A stretch of 64,000 nucleotides of DNA from Sambucus nigra. Lineage: Eukaryota; Streptophyta; Magnoliopsida; Dipsacales; Adoxaceae. Shown one piece after another: positions 44,392 through 56,317 of the stretch. Both the position numbers and the translations under genes were made by a program. The DNA lies in the NCBI GenBank assembly GCA_949130495.1, contig OX422216.1, positions 100,075,967-100,139,966 on the forward strand, read 5' to 3'. The notes beneath the pieces were generated by a model. That model was not told the DNA's origin and did no database searches. It was given only the letters and a program-made list of their open reading frames with translations. Every line of letters begins with the position of its first letter. Position 1 is the stretch's first letter.

Positions 44392-45597
44392 CAGTATTGG
44401 TGGAGCAGTATGAAGAGAGATATCGCTGAATTTGTTTCGAAATGCGCCACTTGTCAGCTTGTAAAAGTGGATCATCAGAGACCGGCAGGACTACTACAGC
44501 CGTTGGAGGTCCCAGTGTGGATGTGGGAGAGCATATCCATGGACTTTATCACGGGGTTGCCTACGTCGCAGAGGGGTCACGACTCCGTTTGGGTAATTGT
44601 GGACAGGTTGTCCAAGGTCGCTCACTTTTTACCCGTAAGGACTGACTACACTACGGGACAATATGCCCGGTTCTTCATTTCAGAGGTTGTGAGACTTCAC
44701 GGTGTGCCCCTAAATATCGTGTCTGACAGAGACAAGATATTTGTTTCGCGGTTTTAGGAAAGTTTCCAGGAGGCCATGGGCACAGAATTGCGGTTGAGTA
44801 CGGCTTATCATCCACAGACCGATGGGCAGAACGAGCGCACAAATCAGATGTTGGAGGACATACTGCGCATGTGCATTATTGACTTTGGGGGTGGATGGGA
44901 GCAGTACCTTCCACTGGTGGAGTTTGCTTACAACAACTCCTATCAGTTCACTATTGGCATGGCTCCGTTTGAGGCATTGTATGGTAGGCCTTGTCGTTCC
45001 CCAGCATGTTGGTTAGAGGTGGGGGACAACAAACTACTTGGGCCGGAAGTGATTCAGGATACTTCGGCAAGGATTGAGTTGATTCGGAGTCGCATTCGGG
45101 TAGCTCAAGACAGGCAAAAGAGTTATGCTGATGCAAAAAGATTTTTCAGGGAGTTCCAAGTGGGGGACCAGGTTTTGCTTAGAGTATCTCCTATGAAGGG
45201 GATTATGCGATTCGGGAAGAAGGGGAAGTTGGCACCAAGGTATGTGGGGCCGTTCCCTATTATTGAGCGAATCGGACCGGTTGCGTATAGACTTGGACTA
45301 CCGGAGTATTTGCATCGAATTCACGATGTGTTCCATATTTCCTCGCTGAGGAAATACCTTAGAGATAATTTGGCTCATTCTCACATTGCTGTGGAGGACA
45401 TCGATCTCCAGCCGGATAGCTCCTACGAGGAGGGGCCAATTGCTATTTTGGACCGAAGCGAGAGGAAACTGCGGTCAAAGACAGTTTCGTTAGTGCGTGT
45501 TAAGTGGCGACATCACAATGTCGAGGATTCCACATGGGAGCGTGAGGATGAGATGCGCGAACGTTATCCAGAGTTGTTTTTAGCAGGTACTTTCTAG
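44392..45597 (+). pseudogene. Integrase with C-terminal chromodomain-like segment
   Basis: Integrase inserts the DNA copy, and a chromodomain guides chromoviruses to heterochromatin. The frame is the same as RT-RNase H. The zinc cysteines are CATC near 44445. The catalytic core has MDFITGLP (first Asp), NIVSDRDKIF (second Asp) and NERTNQMLED (Glu). TAG at 44755-44757 stands where Trp is expected before ESFQEAMG. The GPY-type module follows (PRYVGPFPIIERIGPVAYRL) and HDVFHISSLRKYL. The last 40 residues (VRVKWRHHNVEDSTWEREDE, MRERYPELF) fit the chromodomain of Tekay/Del chromoviruses. After the two stops the frame is intact to TAG at 45595. Confidence 0.93.
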
Positions 45598-45625
45598 TTT
45601 CGAATTTCGGGACGAAATTCAGTTA

Positions 45626-45639
45626 TTAGGGGGGGAGTA
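45626..45639 (+). other. Polypurine tract of Tekay-type element
   Basis: TTAGGGGGGGAGTA lies directly against the 3' LTR start at 45640. Confidence 0.9.
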
Positions 45640-48619
45640 TGTAATACCCCGTATTTTTGGCTATATTTATTTTTGGGATTAATTAATTAAATGCGTATTA
45701 ATTGGAAATTAATCCGGGTTAAAAATACTAACGAGATGCGAGTTGGCATTTGATTATGTGCATACATGTTTTTATATGAATATCGAATTATGAAAAATTT
45801 GTCGTGAGATTGATATACGACATTTTGGAAATTTTGTTGAGACGCGTGTGACCGCCGCGTCCCGGTGTAAAATTTTGATAATAAAAGTGAATTTAAATTC
45901 TTTAAACCGTATGGTCGTTTTGAGTGCGCTAACGCGTCCGGGAGGGTCGAGATAGTTAGAAAACACTAGCCGGAGGTGTAGTTTGGGTCCCGGGGTATTT
46001 TTAGGTCATACCGGTAATATAAAGGGTATTTTGGTAATTTCGTATTTTTAGGAATTAAAAATGACGAAAATTAGAGAAGTAAATCTAATTGAGAATTGAC
46101 CCACTAAGCCACAAACCAACCCATATTAACCCAACAAGCTACGGGGGTTGTTAGATTAGGTTTTCTAAGTTTCCCCAAAATAAACCCTAGCCACCATAAT
46201 AGCCATTGGAGAAAGCTTGGAGAGGGAGAGTAAGAGAAGGAATTCTGCAGAAATCTTTACAAAAATCAACACCAAATTCAGAGACAATCAAGGCAAGTGA
46301 TTTAATTATATTTAGATTCAGAGAATGTTCTTTCCATGTTAGAAAATTGATGAATTAAAATTATTCTTGGAAGATGAATGAAAACCCATGTTTATTGGAC
46401 TTAGGATTTGATTATTGAGGACAAATTACATGTAGAATCACATAGAGATGTTTATTCTGGTATTAATGTATGTTGGATGTAACAAAAACGGATTTAGAAT
46501 GGACTAATTTATGATTTCAAATTTTAGGGTTCATGTTCTTGAATAATTGGGGAAAAGTGTAGAGATTTGTAAATTGATGGATGTTAGGTTGAATTTAATC
46601 CTTTAAAACGTGTTAGGATGTGGCTATAATATGTTTAGGAGTGATTAGAGACCTTTAAACATTGTTGGGACGAAGTTTAGAGGAGATTTGAGGAGTAAAA
46701 ATTGAGGGAAAACGTAACTAAGAAAATCTGGGCTCGAACTGGTCGTTCGTTAGAAGAGCCTCCCCAGGTCGTTCGAACGAGCGGAGCTTCTAACGAGTTG
46801 ACCAGTCATTTCTAACGAAAAGAAATTTCGTTCGATACTTCGTTCGAACGAGATCTCGTTAGAAGGTACAGTTCGTTCGAACGAACTGGATCTCGTTCGA
46901 ACAGTCTCGTTCGAACGAGACTTCTAACGAGCTGACAGTTTAATCTCGTTCGAACAGCCTCGTTCGAACGAGACTTCTAACGAGCTGGCAGTTTGGGCCT
47001 TTTTGGCCTGTTTTGATTTTGGGAGTCCCGTAAACTTGTTCGAGGGTAGAGTTAACATTCCTTTGATGACGTATTGATAGATTTGGGACTTTTTGGGTTA
47101 TTACGAGGAGTAAATTATATACGAGTAATTTAAATCAATGAACCAATTGGGTTGAGACGTGAGTGTCTACTACGACGTGAGAATAAATTATGGCGCGTAT
47201 GACTATAAATCGGAATCGTATAAAGTGTGTAAATTATATATTGGTACTATAATGAGAATAGTACCACGATTAAACCACGGAATTACTAAGACGTGTGTTT
47301 ACTTAGTATTGGTATATGGATTGTGTGTATGACATACCTACCATACTTGCTATCACGGGAGGTTTGCGTTCGCTTAGGGCCCTCTAATCCTTGTGTTGCC
47401 CGGATTTAGACTGGTTACCTTGATGAACATAGGTCATAGAAAGACTTATTAGGATATTAATAAGTCCGCTGATCGTGGGAGCGTAGGTATGTGCGTGACC
47501 CATGTGATGTGACTGTGTTCGCCTCCATTATTTGTGATGTTGTTATCTGTGAACTATTCCTGAGAGATTCGGAATATGTAATCCTTATGTACGTGATGTA
47601 CCGGGATGGATAACAGAGTATGTGTGCACCACAGCTTAGTTCTCGGGGTGCTTGTATTGTATATTTATGATGTGAATAATATACACTTAATTAATGGGAA
47701 CCTTCATGTTAATGTTGTGAATATAATTACGGTATTGTTTCGAGAGACATAACGGGTTAGCTGATAGTGAAATATAATGCATATTGAGCATCTGAGTTTA
47801 CGTTAAACCCCTATTTAATTACGAGCGTTATAATGTTAATAGAACCGAGTAATAAGGGTAGGACCTATGACAGTCTAGCTAGATATAATGTCACTTAGCT
47901 AGCGGGTTGTGTCGTTGTAGATGGGTATTTACGTTAGGAGTGCACAGTTAGATGAGAGGTGAGAATATCATGTGAGTGCACGTCCTAACATGTACTTTGC
48001 ATTTAATGTTTTAAATGTTTTAAAGCACTTGCAGGTTTTTAAAATATCTCCACATTCGGGCTCTGACCCGTTTGCTTTCAAATCTATTTTCTTTGTAAAA
48101 CCATTTTAGGTGCCCAGCCACAAGGACACCAAGCATAGGATACTCATTCAGGTGACGAGCTGTAGCTGTTTGTGGAAGCTACCGGGAATTGCTTTTAGAC
48201 GCTTCTACCGTTTGGATTCCTGATTCAGTACTTATCAGTTGTAGGGCATGTTGCCCATTTCTTTTAGAGGCATCTTTCCATTTCAGTTTTCAGACTTTGT
48301 CATGTATTGATTTAGTATTCAGTTTACTTATATCAGTTGTGGGATTTGTAGTGAGGAGTTTTCCTCCAGAATTTATTTACATTATGTGATGGTTATTCTT
48401 TTTACTTCAGTATAGTGAATGGTGTTTTTATTCTTCATTACACTTGTTGCATGTTAATCAGACTTTAATTAAAATTTGGCAACTTACTTTTTAAATACTA
48501 GGTGGTTAGTAATAATAAAATGTTTTCGACAGTGATGCTATTAACTGAGCCAACTTGGCATTTTGAATTAATTTAATAAAGGAGTAGCTACCCGGTATTT
48601 AATTAGTCGGGGTGTCACA
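45640..48619 (+). repeat. 3' LTR of Tekay-type element
   Basis: 2980 bp, same ends as the 5' copy, followed by GAGGC. The palindrome cluster (46736-46988) is shorter by about 12 bp, and the leader hairpin stem is broken by one A-to-C change near 48183. Confidence 0.95.
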
Positions 48620-48845
48620 GAGGCCTCCAAGTTGAAATGTTTTTGGAATCTGAAGTCCTTATAAGGTTGTAAGACATCAAGACCTAGAAATAATTTGAAA
48701 ATTTGGAGTCCTTAAAAGTATATGTGACCTATGGACTAAATTTTTTTTGAATTTAAAGTCCTGATAAGGGTCATGGAATCCTTATAAGGGTCTGAGACAT
48801 TCAGACTGAAAAAATTTGTAACCTAAAGTCCCACATAGGGTCACA
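48620..48845 (+). repeat. ~51-bp minisatellite with CCTTATAAGG core, right part
   Basis: Cores at 48657, 48710, 48760, 48780 and 48830; those at 48657 and 48780 are perfect CCTTATAAGG. Taking out the Tekay element and one GAGGC puts 48657 just 51 bp after the core at 37773, so the array was continuous before the insertion. Confidence 0.82.
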
Positions 48846-50338
48846 AGATTTCTAAACTTTGCGCCCTAAACCTTTGCTTTTGTTTCAAAAAATGGGAGTT
48901 TTGTATAACTCCATGGAAAAGAAAAAGATTTTTGATGTAAGGAAATGGGTTATTTACGAGTCCTTAGACTTTAGACTTTTGGAATTATGGATGAAATTCT
49001 GAATAATACTTTTAGTCTTTTATGGTTCTAGAGAATTTTAACTATGCTTTTTTTGGGTTGTTTAAACCTAAGGACTATAATCATTTTCGAGCCATAAGAT
49101 CTTTGACTGTTAGTCCTCCAAGGCGAGGCTTGACATGAAAGAGGCCATCCAAATGGTTTCGTTCAGATCATCGACCGGAGGTCTTCCTAGTTGAACCTTT
49201 TGGCATAATCCTTGAGGGATTACCCGAACTTCTTTCTAATGTGGAGGATAGAGGTGTAAGGCTTCCTCATTTTATGATCTCCATTGAAATGATTGACAAA
49301 AGATATTTCTAGCTTTATGAGGCTTGTAATAGTCCCTATTTTCATCTTACAAAACTAGTGCTTAGATGTTTCCTTGAAGGTGGTAGGAAAGTCCCAAAAC
49401 ATGGCCTCATCTGGAGTATCCTAAAGAAGCATTAGAAACCTATAATATTAACAAATGATTGATGGGGTCCTTGGACCCATCAAATGGTTTGATATTTGGC
49501 ATATTCCACTTTGGGGGAAGAGCATAATGTTTAATGCCATTGGACAATGGAGACAACGTCTACTGGAGGTCTAACTCAATGGTGTTAGGAGTTTGGTTCT
49601 AGTATTAGTTGAGGAAATTCCACAACTAGTCTTGCATTTTATTTATCTTGCCATCCTAAGACCGAGTTACCCCAAAACCTCCCTAGGACTCATCTTTGGG
49701 GAGTGATAGTCTACCATTGAAAGAGATCTGAGTGGTTGATCACTAGGTGCCTTGAGAACCTACTCTAGATCATTCTCCTCTTGTAACTAGGGCTCATGGT
49801 TTTTCTCGGTACCACTATGTTCTGGTGCAATTGGTTCCCCCAATACCGGGGAATGAAGGGAGCCTATTAAGAATAACAACCAAATGCTCCTAGAGAGTTT
49901 TGTCATGCCTCAATTTATTTGCAAGAATGAGATAATGCAGTGTTAGTCACCATTTTGAGAGGATCAAAGTGTGTATTTGAGAGGACTGAAACTTGTCACT
50001 CCCAGAGACAACGAAAAACTGACGGGTGTTAAAATTGTATATGAGTTTAAACCCGCATATAATCCTTTATCGAACTCAAACACGTAAGAGAAGAGGAGTG
50101 TCAATATAAGATACAGATTTAAAGTAGTTTGGGCCTTAGGAGATGGTACTACATCCATTGTACAAAGGCATTATACCTATTTATTATAATGTAGGTGAGT
50201 ATTACGGCCTAAAACACCCCTTGAGCTTTGGTCAAGGGAGTGTGAGGTCTTGCATCCTTCGTTAATAGTCCATAGGACATTATGAAGGAATTAAATGACT
50301 TGCTCAGGTTTACTGAGTGATAATTTAAGGCTCAACAA
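48846..50338 (+). other. Non-coding right interior of LARD-like element
   Basis: No open frame above about 65 codons and no clear repeat. It is probably the 3' untranslated part of the element before its right terminal repeat. Confidence 0.5.
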
Positions 50339-51072
50339 TGTATACAAATTTAATAAATAACGAAATTGGTCCTAGTTACAAACATACGATCACGACGGTC
50401 GGTCATGAGCATGGAATGGAGTGTAAACACGTGTGGAATGCTAAAACTTTCGTGTTTATGAAAGTTTAAATTCTCTAGTTTCATTAAAATCTATAGATTG
50501 ATCCCCTTTCACCTTTCACCATATTTCTATTTATAGGGCAACTCTTAGGGAGAAAATAGGTGGGCTATCATAGCATGACTGCAGTGTCCCTGTGATCTAT
50601 AGTGGCAGTAGGTGGAATAGTGTTTTGCTTCTCACACACTCTAACACACTATTTAGAGGAGATTTACCAAAGGTCTAAAAGTTTTGGAAGAAATGTGGAG
50701 TTGCTTAAAACAGATCATGCGGTGCCTCGTACTACCACATCCTATGACTAAGGATGGGATAACCACGGGAGGTCATTATCCAAAACTCTAAGGTCATCTC
50801 TGAGCACAGGTCCTAAAAAAACCTAGATGTTGTGGTTTCTATGCTTGCTTCAGGAAGTATGTTGGAGCGATTAACCTTACTAGGGGAATGGATGTGCAGT
50901 TGAGGTCTGCTATGGTACGATAGTTCACCATTGAGGGTAGCAGAGGCTTTATAAGATAAGTAGTCGTATTTATGAGTTCGGAGGCTAGACTTGGGACCTC
51001 TGCCCTGCTTTGGGTGCATCTAAGGAGTTCGAAGAGGTTTTTAAATACCAAGTGTGAAATAGGGTACCATCA
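50339..51072 (+). repeat. Right direct terminal repeat (3' LTR) of LARD-like element
   Basis: Diverged copy of 28283-29747 without the CACTA-type MITE. A TATA-type CTATTTATAG lies at 50528-50537. Ends in GGGTACCATCA. Alignment across the MITE site gives the unoccupied form near 50845-50870. Confidence 0.65.
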
Positions 51073-52114
51073 GGTATAAATATCATTAAATAAAAGTATC
51101 ACACTCCAATTTGCTACACATATATTTATAAATAAAAGGCGAGTTAAATATATAAAATGCCTAAAATACCAAGATAAAACCAAAACTATGAAACTTCACT
51201 GTATCAACTGCATATTTGATCCCAATAAACCGCACGGTTCAAGATACCTTAGCAATCATTATAGGATCATACCATCAGCTGCACGATTGATCATTTAAGA
51301 AATACTGTCCACCAAAAGGGATCCTACCATACACGCATCTTGACTCAACTAAACTGACCATACATGTGTCCTTTATCATTAATCACGTGTTGATGGACCT
51401 GGCCCACAACTATAAATACATGCCCCACCACATTGATAAATGCATCCAAAAACCCAAAATTGATTCCGTTTTCTAACTTTCTTACACCCCGAGTATTTGA
51501 GAATCTTGAGTTCTATCAAAAATCCTGAGTGAAATCTCGACTTTTTAAAGAGTCACTTCCACCAAAAATAAAGTCAAACCTTGGTACACATCTTGTGAAG
51601 GCAAGCCATTCCTAATGAAGTCCTATCCGAAGGTACCACCTCGTTGGCTACTCTCCCTTGAGAAAAACTCGGCTCATGCTACAAGGGTAAAAGATCAGTA
51701 GTAAATTTTGGTCAATATATAGAATGGTATATATCTGATTAAAGCCTGACCCTCGTTAGGGGATCAAGTGTGCATTTTATAGCTTTTATGTTTTAAATCC
51801 TAGTTTTCACCTAGAACCTCTATTTTTTGTGGTAGATAACATACTCATATGTTTAATAATGCTAATCAAAACTGGTACATCTAAGTACGACATGAAAATA
51901 TACTTTTCAAAATCGTTCTTAGGAAAGAATCCGTGAATCGAGTTACCTCAAAACGTTCCCAAAACCAAAGTCTAAAATAATAATACTCTTCACCACTTCT
52001 TTGAGCGAATATTCCTATCTCAACGGTAACACACCCGTCTTGCCTTTTGTATTCCATCTTTCCTTTCGTACTTTTGAATGGCTTGAACCTGCCCTTGATG
52101 AAGGGATTACAATG

Positions 52115-52123
52115 TATTTATAG
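52115..52123 (-). promoter_or_regulatory. Likely TATA box of minus-strand LTR
   Basis: CTATAAATA on the minus strand, about 110 bp downstream of a cluster of GGCCGACCAA words at plus 52234-52330. Confidence 0.5.
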
Positions 52124-52233
52124 TCTCGTAAGGAGATAGAGAGGTGGAATCTAAAAGGATGGAATGCCTTTATAAATTAAGCATTTATACTAATACATAA
52201 CGTCCATAATGCACTTGTGTTTTGGCGTTCTGC

Positions 52234-52330
52234 TGATTAAGTTGGTCGGTCTTCCCACAGTTGGTCGGCCTTCTACATGTTGGTCGGCCTCCCAGCTCTT
52301 GGTCGGTGAGTCTATTTTTGGCCGACTAGG
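52234..52330 (-). repeat. TTGGTCGGCC word cluster
   Basis: Four direct copies of TTGGTCGG(C/T)C(T/C) spaced about 20-25 bp, plus an inverted GGCCGAC at the right end. Upstream of a minus-strand TATA box. Confidence 0.75.
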
Positions 52331-52507
52331 ATTCTTTCCATGTTGGATGACACATGTTCTTCTCTGATTAGTCCATGTAGGTGGATAATTTTTTGTATCA
52401 ACAATTACGAAATTTAATTCATAAATAAATAACGGTTTATTATAAATTGCTATGGGTAAATATTTTAGTAGTAGTGTTAACAATAATAGTAATGATAATA
52501 TTAATAA

Positions 52508-52565
<58 letters not shown>

Positions 52566-52610
52566 GTAATAATAATAATAATAATAATGATGATGATGAT
52601 GATGATGATG

Positions 52611-52645
<35 letters not shown>

Positions 52646-52649
52646 AATG

Positions 52650-52727
<78 letters not shown>

Positions 52728-52735
52728 GTAATAAT
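52508..52735 (+). repeat. Compound AAT-GAT-AAT microsatellite
   Basis: About 80 bp of AAT units, 63 bp of GAT units with one GAG, then about 85 bp of AAT units. The Ile/Met-only open frame across it is an artefact. Confidence 0.98.
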
Positions 52736-52739
52736 TTAC

Positions 52740-55105
52740 ATGGTAATATACTTATTTTACTTCAACTCTTTAGCAAAATCCCGAATTTTTGGAAAGATGT
52801 ATTTTGTGGGAAAGTTTTCCTGTTGGAAAATTTGCGGACTACATTTCTACAACTATCGTGCTAAGCGCAACAAAGAGTACTTGAAAATTATTTTACCGCA
52901 GAAAAACAAATGTAGGCTATGTGAAAATGCCTAGTAAGTTTATGTCCAACTAATTAATTAATTTAAAATTTAAGTGCATCCTCAAAACAAATTGTAATCC
53001 AGTTATATTTGAGGATTAGTTTATTACGATAAAAATTGGTTCAATTATTGCCAAATTTTAATTTTACCCAATTCAATTACTTTTGTATAATATTTAGATG
53101 TGTATGCAATAAACAATGTAGAGAAGTAAAAGCATGCACACAAATGAACATGATGATTTTAGATTGAAAATATTTGCAGGGAAATTCACTATTGCACCCC
53201 AACTCTCAAACTCCACTAGTACTGAATCAAAATGTTGTCAAGTTAAAAATTATCGCAAATGTACGGGCTATTGTAATATAGCTTTGACAAGTATGGGTAG
53301 AACACACAGAGAGTTGTCAACAACATTTAAAATAATGGCAATTGTCGACTAAGTGGGGTAGAGAATACATACTATAATTATGAACTAAATCAAAACAAAT
53401 ATCTAAATATGAGAGCAACACACGAGAGTTGTAAACAATATTAAAATAATTAGGATTCGGGGTCCATTTATCACGTTACTAATATTTTACAGTAATTTAA
53501 TATTTTCATTCCCTATTTATAACTTAAATTAAATTGACTCTCCGAAAAATACAATGATCACGTTCAAAATATTTTTAGCATCTCTAGTAGATGGCTGAAA
53601 TCCCTATTCCCATAGAAAATACAAGTTTTTAAGTTTGCAAATGTATTTAAGAATGTGCTATCCAAAAAATTAAACTGGAAGTATAATCCATAAAACCTTA
53701 CTATTTTTAAATCCCAAAACTTGATTTAACAAAATAATTTTGAAGGTTTTAAAATGCACTCTCGTGTCGTTTTAAAATGCATATCGAATTTTCTGTTACA
53801 ATTAATATGAGTAGAAAATAAATCATAATTGGATTAATGTGAAAATATTAGCTAACTATGATAAACTTCACTCCAATCATAATATAAGAATGAAGTTACC
53901 ATAATGAAATATAAAATAAATTTAAAAAATAAGTAGAATTTTTCATAAATAAATCATACTTAAAAAGAATTGTCTAAAAATAATAGAGAAAATACTCAAA
54001 ACAATTACAAAGCTTTGACCTCCCAAAAAGTGCTCCTCGAAATTGTGTGTGAAATGGTGAGTCCAAGGGTCTTTTTTATAGGAAAAGAGGTGAGGTATTT
54101 GGTTTGGGGTGAAACTCTCTTTAATGTAGGAACCGAACAATCCACCTCATTTGATCTTTGGATCAGAATAAGGTACTCAATTTTTTCCCACACCAGAACT
54201 CTTATTTTTACTTGACGAATATGCTTGATGAATTTCATCCAATTTGAAGAATAAAAATTTCCGACTTTGTTTTTAATTCCACGTGTGAAAACAACTTTTT
54301 TCGAACGACTCTAAAAATTAGTTTCTTGCGCTTTTCTTCAGTTGATCATCAATTTGTATCAAATTCCATCATTACTTGCAAAATTTTCACTCGGCAACTT
54401 TTTTCAAAAATTAGCTCAAGAAAATTTAAAATTATCGAAATGTCCCTTTTTGCCTTTAAAATTGTCATTTTGAATTTGAATTCAATCATTATGGAATTAT
54501 TTTCTTTATTTATCAAAATGGTCCTAAGAACTTATTAAAAAAATGGGTCTAACAAAGTATACATTTGGGTATAAAATATACCAAATAATGCGCTCCTCGG
54601 AAAGTATTACAGGAATTACATAAATTTATAAGAGACTCAATAATAGGCATGAATGTTCTACAACTATTTGATATGTCAACTCTCCCCCTACTAGCTAATG
54701 ATTACCCTCCATCGTAGGATCTTCCATAACCCTCGGGTCCTAGTATTAATCGATCTCAAGTAGGAACAAGACTAACACCCTAGAATGATGTATATACAAA
54801 TTGGTATCATAAGTTTTCCTCGCATATTTAACACATAGTTTATTTTACAAATTGGTATTATAAGATTTTATGTCATTTATACCTCCATATTTCATGTGGT
54901 ATTTGTTTGTTTCATGTGTGTAGTGATTATTTAGAGATTCGAGATTTTGCGACTACATCACATGGAGATAGTTCATGCTGTCAGTTCGACATTTGTTTAC
55001 TAGATCATGTCCTGTATTTTTTGGGTTTATGGTATGGGATTTAGGTCATTCGTCTTGATGACCCGACTTAGGCATTTCACTATTTAGGTTTTGTATCGAA
55101 ATAGT
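52740..55105. other. AT-rich sequence without recognisable gene
   Basis: Over 2.3 kb with only short open frames and no motif I recognise. Near 54800 and 54852 are two TTGGTAT(C/T)AT-type words resembling primer sites. They have no supporting LTR end. Confidence 0.5.
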
Positions 55106-55119
55106 CAAAGGAGGATATT
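55106..55119 (+). other. Polypurine tract before copia LTR X
   Basis: TCAAAGGAGGATAT lies directly against the LTR start at 55120, so LTR X is the 3' LTR of a plus-strand copia element. Confidence 0.6.
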
Positions 55120-56317
55120 TGTAAGGACAAATTTTCATGTTTGTGAATTTGTATGTAATTGACTTAATTTCAGATAAAACTTGTTTGATTCATATATAGA
55201 TTTTTACTTATGGCGATTCCCACATAGTCTATAATGTGTTGTTTTGAAGATGTAGAGTCCAAGTTTCAATAGATCATGCCGTGTTTTTTGGTGCACGTTT
55301 CATGTCTTCATATCATATTGCACTCTGAGTATCTCTCAGGTATGAATGCATAATGTTTATGGGACTCGGTAAATATGTTCTAAGGATGTTATTTTCATTC
55401 AAAGTGATTTTAAAATGTTTTAACTTCGTTTATTCTGAGATAAATCCATTTTAAAGTCATATAGATCTTTCCCTTGTATTTAGAAGGATCAAAGTACATT
55501 TATTGTCGTTCAAACGACATCAGCAAATCATACTAACGACATGCTTATCTCGTTCAAACAAAATATACAGGTTCATTCTAACGACATGGTGATATCGTTC
55601 AAATAACTTGTTGACTTAATGCTTTTTATTTAAGGCAATTTTTACTCAGAATTTCAAAGTGTGCATAACCAAAATTACATATCAGAACAACTTTGTTTTT
55701 CTGCACTTGTTTATAAAGGTTTTCATTGTTAAAAACATCCATATAGTTTACAAGATCCGAGATTTCATACATATATGCTATAGATATCTTATTTGCACCA
55801 TCTGGGGTTTGTTCATCTCTGTTGAACAATTATTTCGTCAAGTTTTGCGGTGAAGACGTGGTGGACTCCGTGTTCTGGATCGTAGACAGTTTCCACAGTT
55901 GTATTGGTGGATACTGAGGCTCACGTGGACTCATTTGTTATTGACATAGAATAGGCATACTTATACGTTACACTATGGAGGAGTGGTTGAAGGATAGTAG
56001 AGCGTCAAGACTTATGGGGGATCAAGTCGTTGAGTAAGTCTATTGTCTGTACTTTGTAAAATCATATCATAATATTTGTCTGGCTTGGGCCGTTCGAGGT
56101 TTTTTCCCTTAGTGGTTTCCTTGTACATTGGCGTTGTGTGTTTGTGGACTTGATTTACTTTATCTTGCTTAATCTCACCTTGATGCTTGTTTAGGATTAA
56201 CAAGATAAAATTGGGTCAAGTAAAATTGGTTCACAAAATTGGTGAATATTAAAATTGGAAAAAGTTTTTGGAAAAATTGTTTTCACCTAAAGGACACATA
56301 GAAAAGGGAACCTTATA
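55120..56317 (+). repeat. Copia LTR X (3' LTR, plus orientation)
   Basis: About 1198 bp, TGTAAGGAC to CCTTATA. It is the inverted counterpart of 60302-61492, alignable end to end. It carries decayed GTCGTTCAAACGAC, CTAACGACAT and CTCGTTCAAAC words at 55502-55612, then TATTTAAGG at 55626-55634. AGATT follows (56318-56322). Confidence 0.85.
55502..55612 (+). repeat. Decayed palindrome cluster in copia LTR X
   Basis: Words GTCGTTCAAACGAC, ACTAACGACATG, CTCGTTCAAAC, TTCTAACGACATG and ATCGTTCAAAT. The centre CG of an original TCGTTCGAACGA type is mostly CA here, as expected from CpG decay. It ends 14 bp before TATTTAAGG. Confidence 0.7.

Larger units (their letters stand above)
37792..48619 (+). 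mobile_element. Full-length Tekay/Del-type gypsy retrotransposon
   Basis: A 10,828-bp insertion with LTRs of 2987 and 2980 bp, a perfect duplication GAGGC (37787-37791 and 48620-48624), a tRNA-Met primer site and a polypurine tract. The interior has gag, protease, RT, RNase H, integrase and a C-terminal chromodomain-like segment in gypsy order, all from one ancestral frame. Seven stops and one frameshift inactivate it. Every stop fits a C-to-T or G-to-A change. Confidence 0.96.
28283..51072 (+). mobile_element. Large low-coding retroelement (LARD-like) carrying nested insertions
   Basis: Sequence at 28283-29747 reappears in the same orientation at about 50339-51072 (blocks TGGAATGGAGTGTAAACAC, AGGTGGAATAGTGTTTTGCT, AAGTGTGAAATAGGG). 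The two look like LTRs of one element. Between them are an ORF relic of the 'putative gypsy type transposon' kind and a minisatellite, with no RT. Removing the CACTA-type MITE, the three-LTR array and the Tekay element leaves about 6.8 kb. No clear primer site or TSD was found, so the LTR reading is likely but not proven. Confidence 0.6.
51073..52500. other. LTR-like non-coding sequence, two opposed promoters
   Basis: No gene. A plus-strand TATA box (TATAAATACA, 51411-51420) precedes a leader-like stretch. On the minus strand CTATAAATA (plus 52115-52123) is preceded by repeated GGCCGACCAA-type words (plus 52234-52330). These suggest two LTR fragments in opposite orientation, borders unknown. 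Confidence 0.45.

Noticed and set aside
52452..52934. 160-codon open frame made mainly of Ile and Met
   Set aside because: It is a translation of the AAT/GAT microsatellite; no codon in the unit is a stop in that frame.
54796..54865. Two primer-site-like words TTGGTATCATAAG and TTGGTATTATAAG
   Set aside because: No LTR end or second LTR could be paired with them; likely chance or very old remnants.
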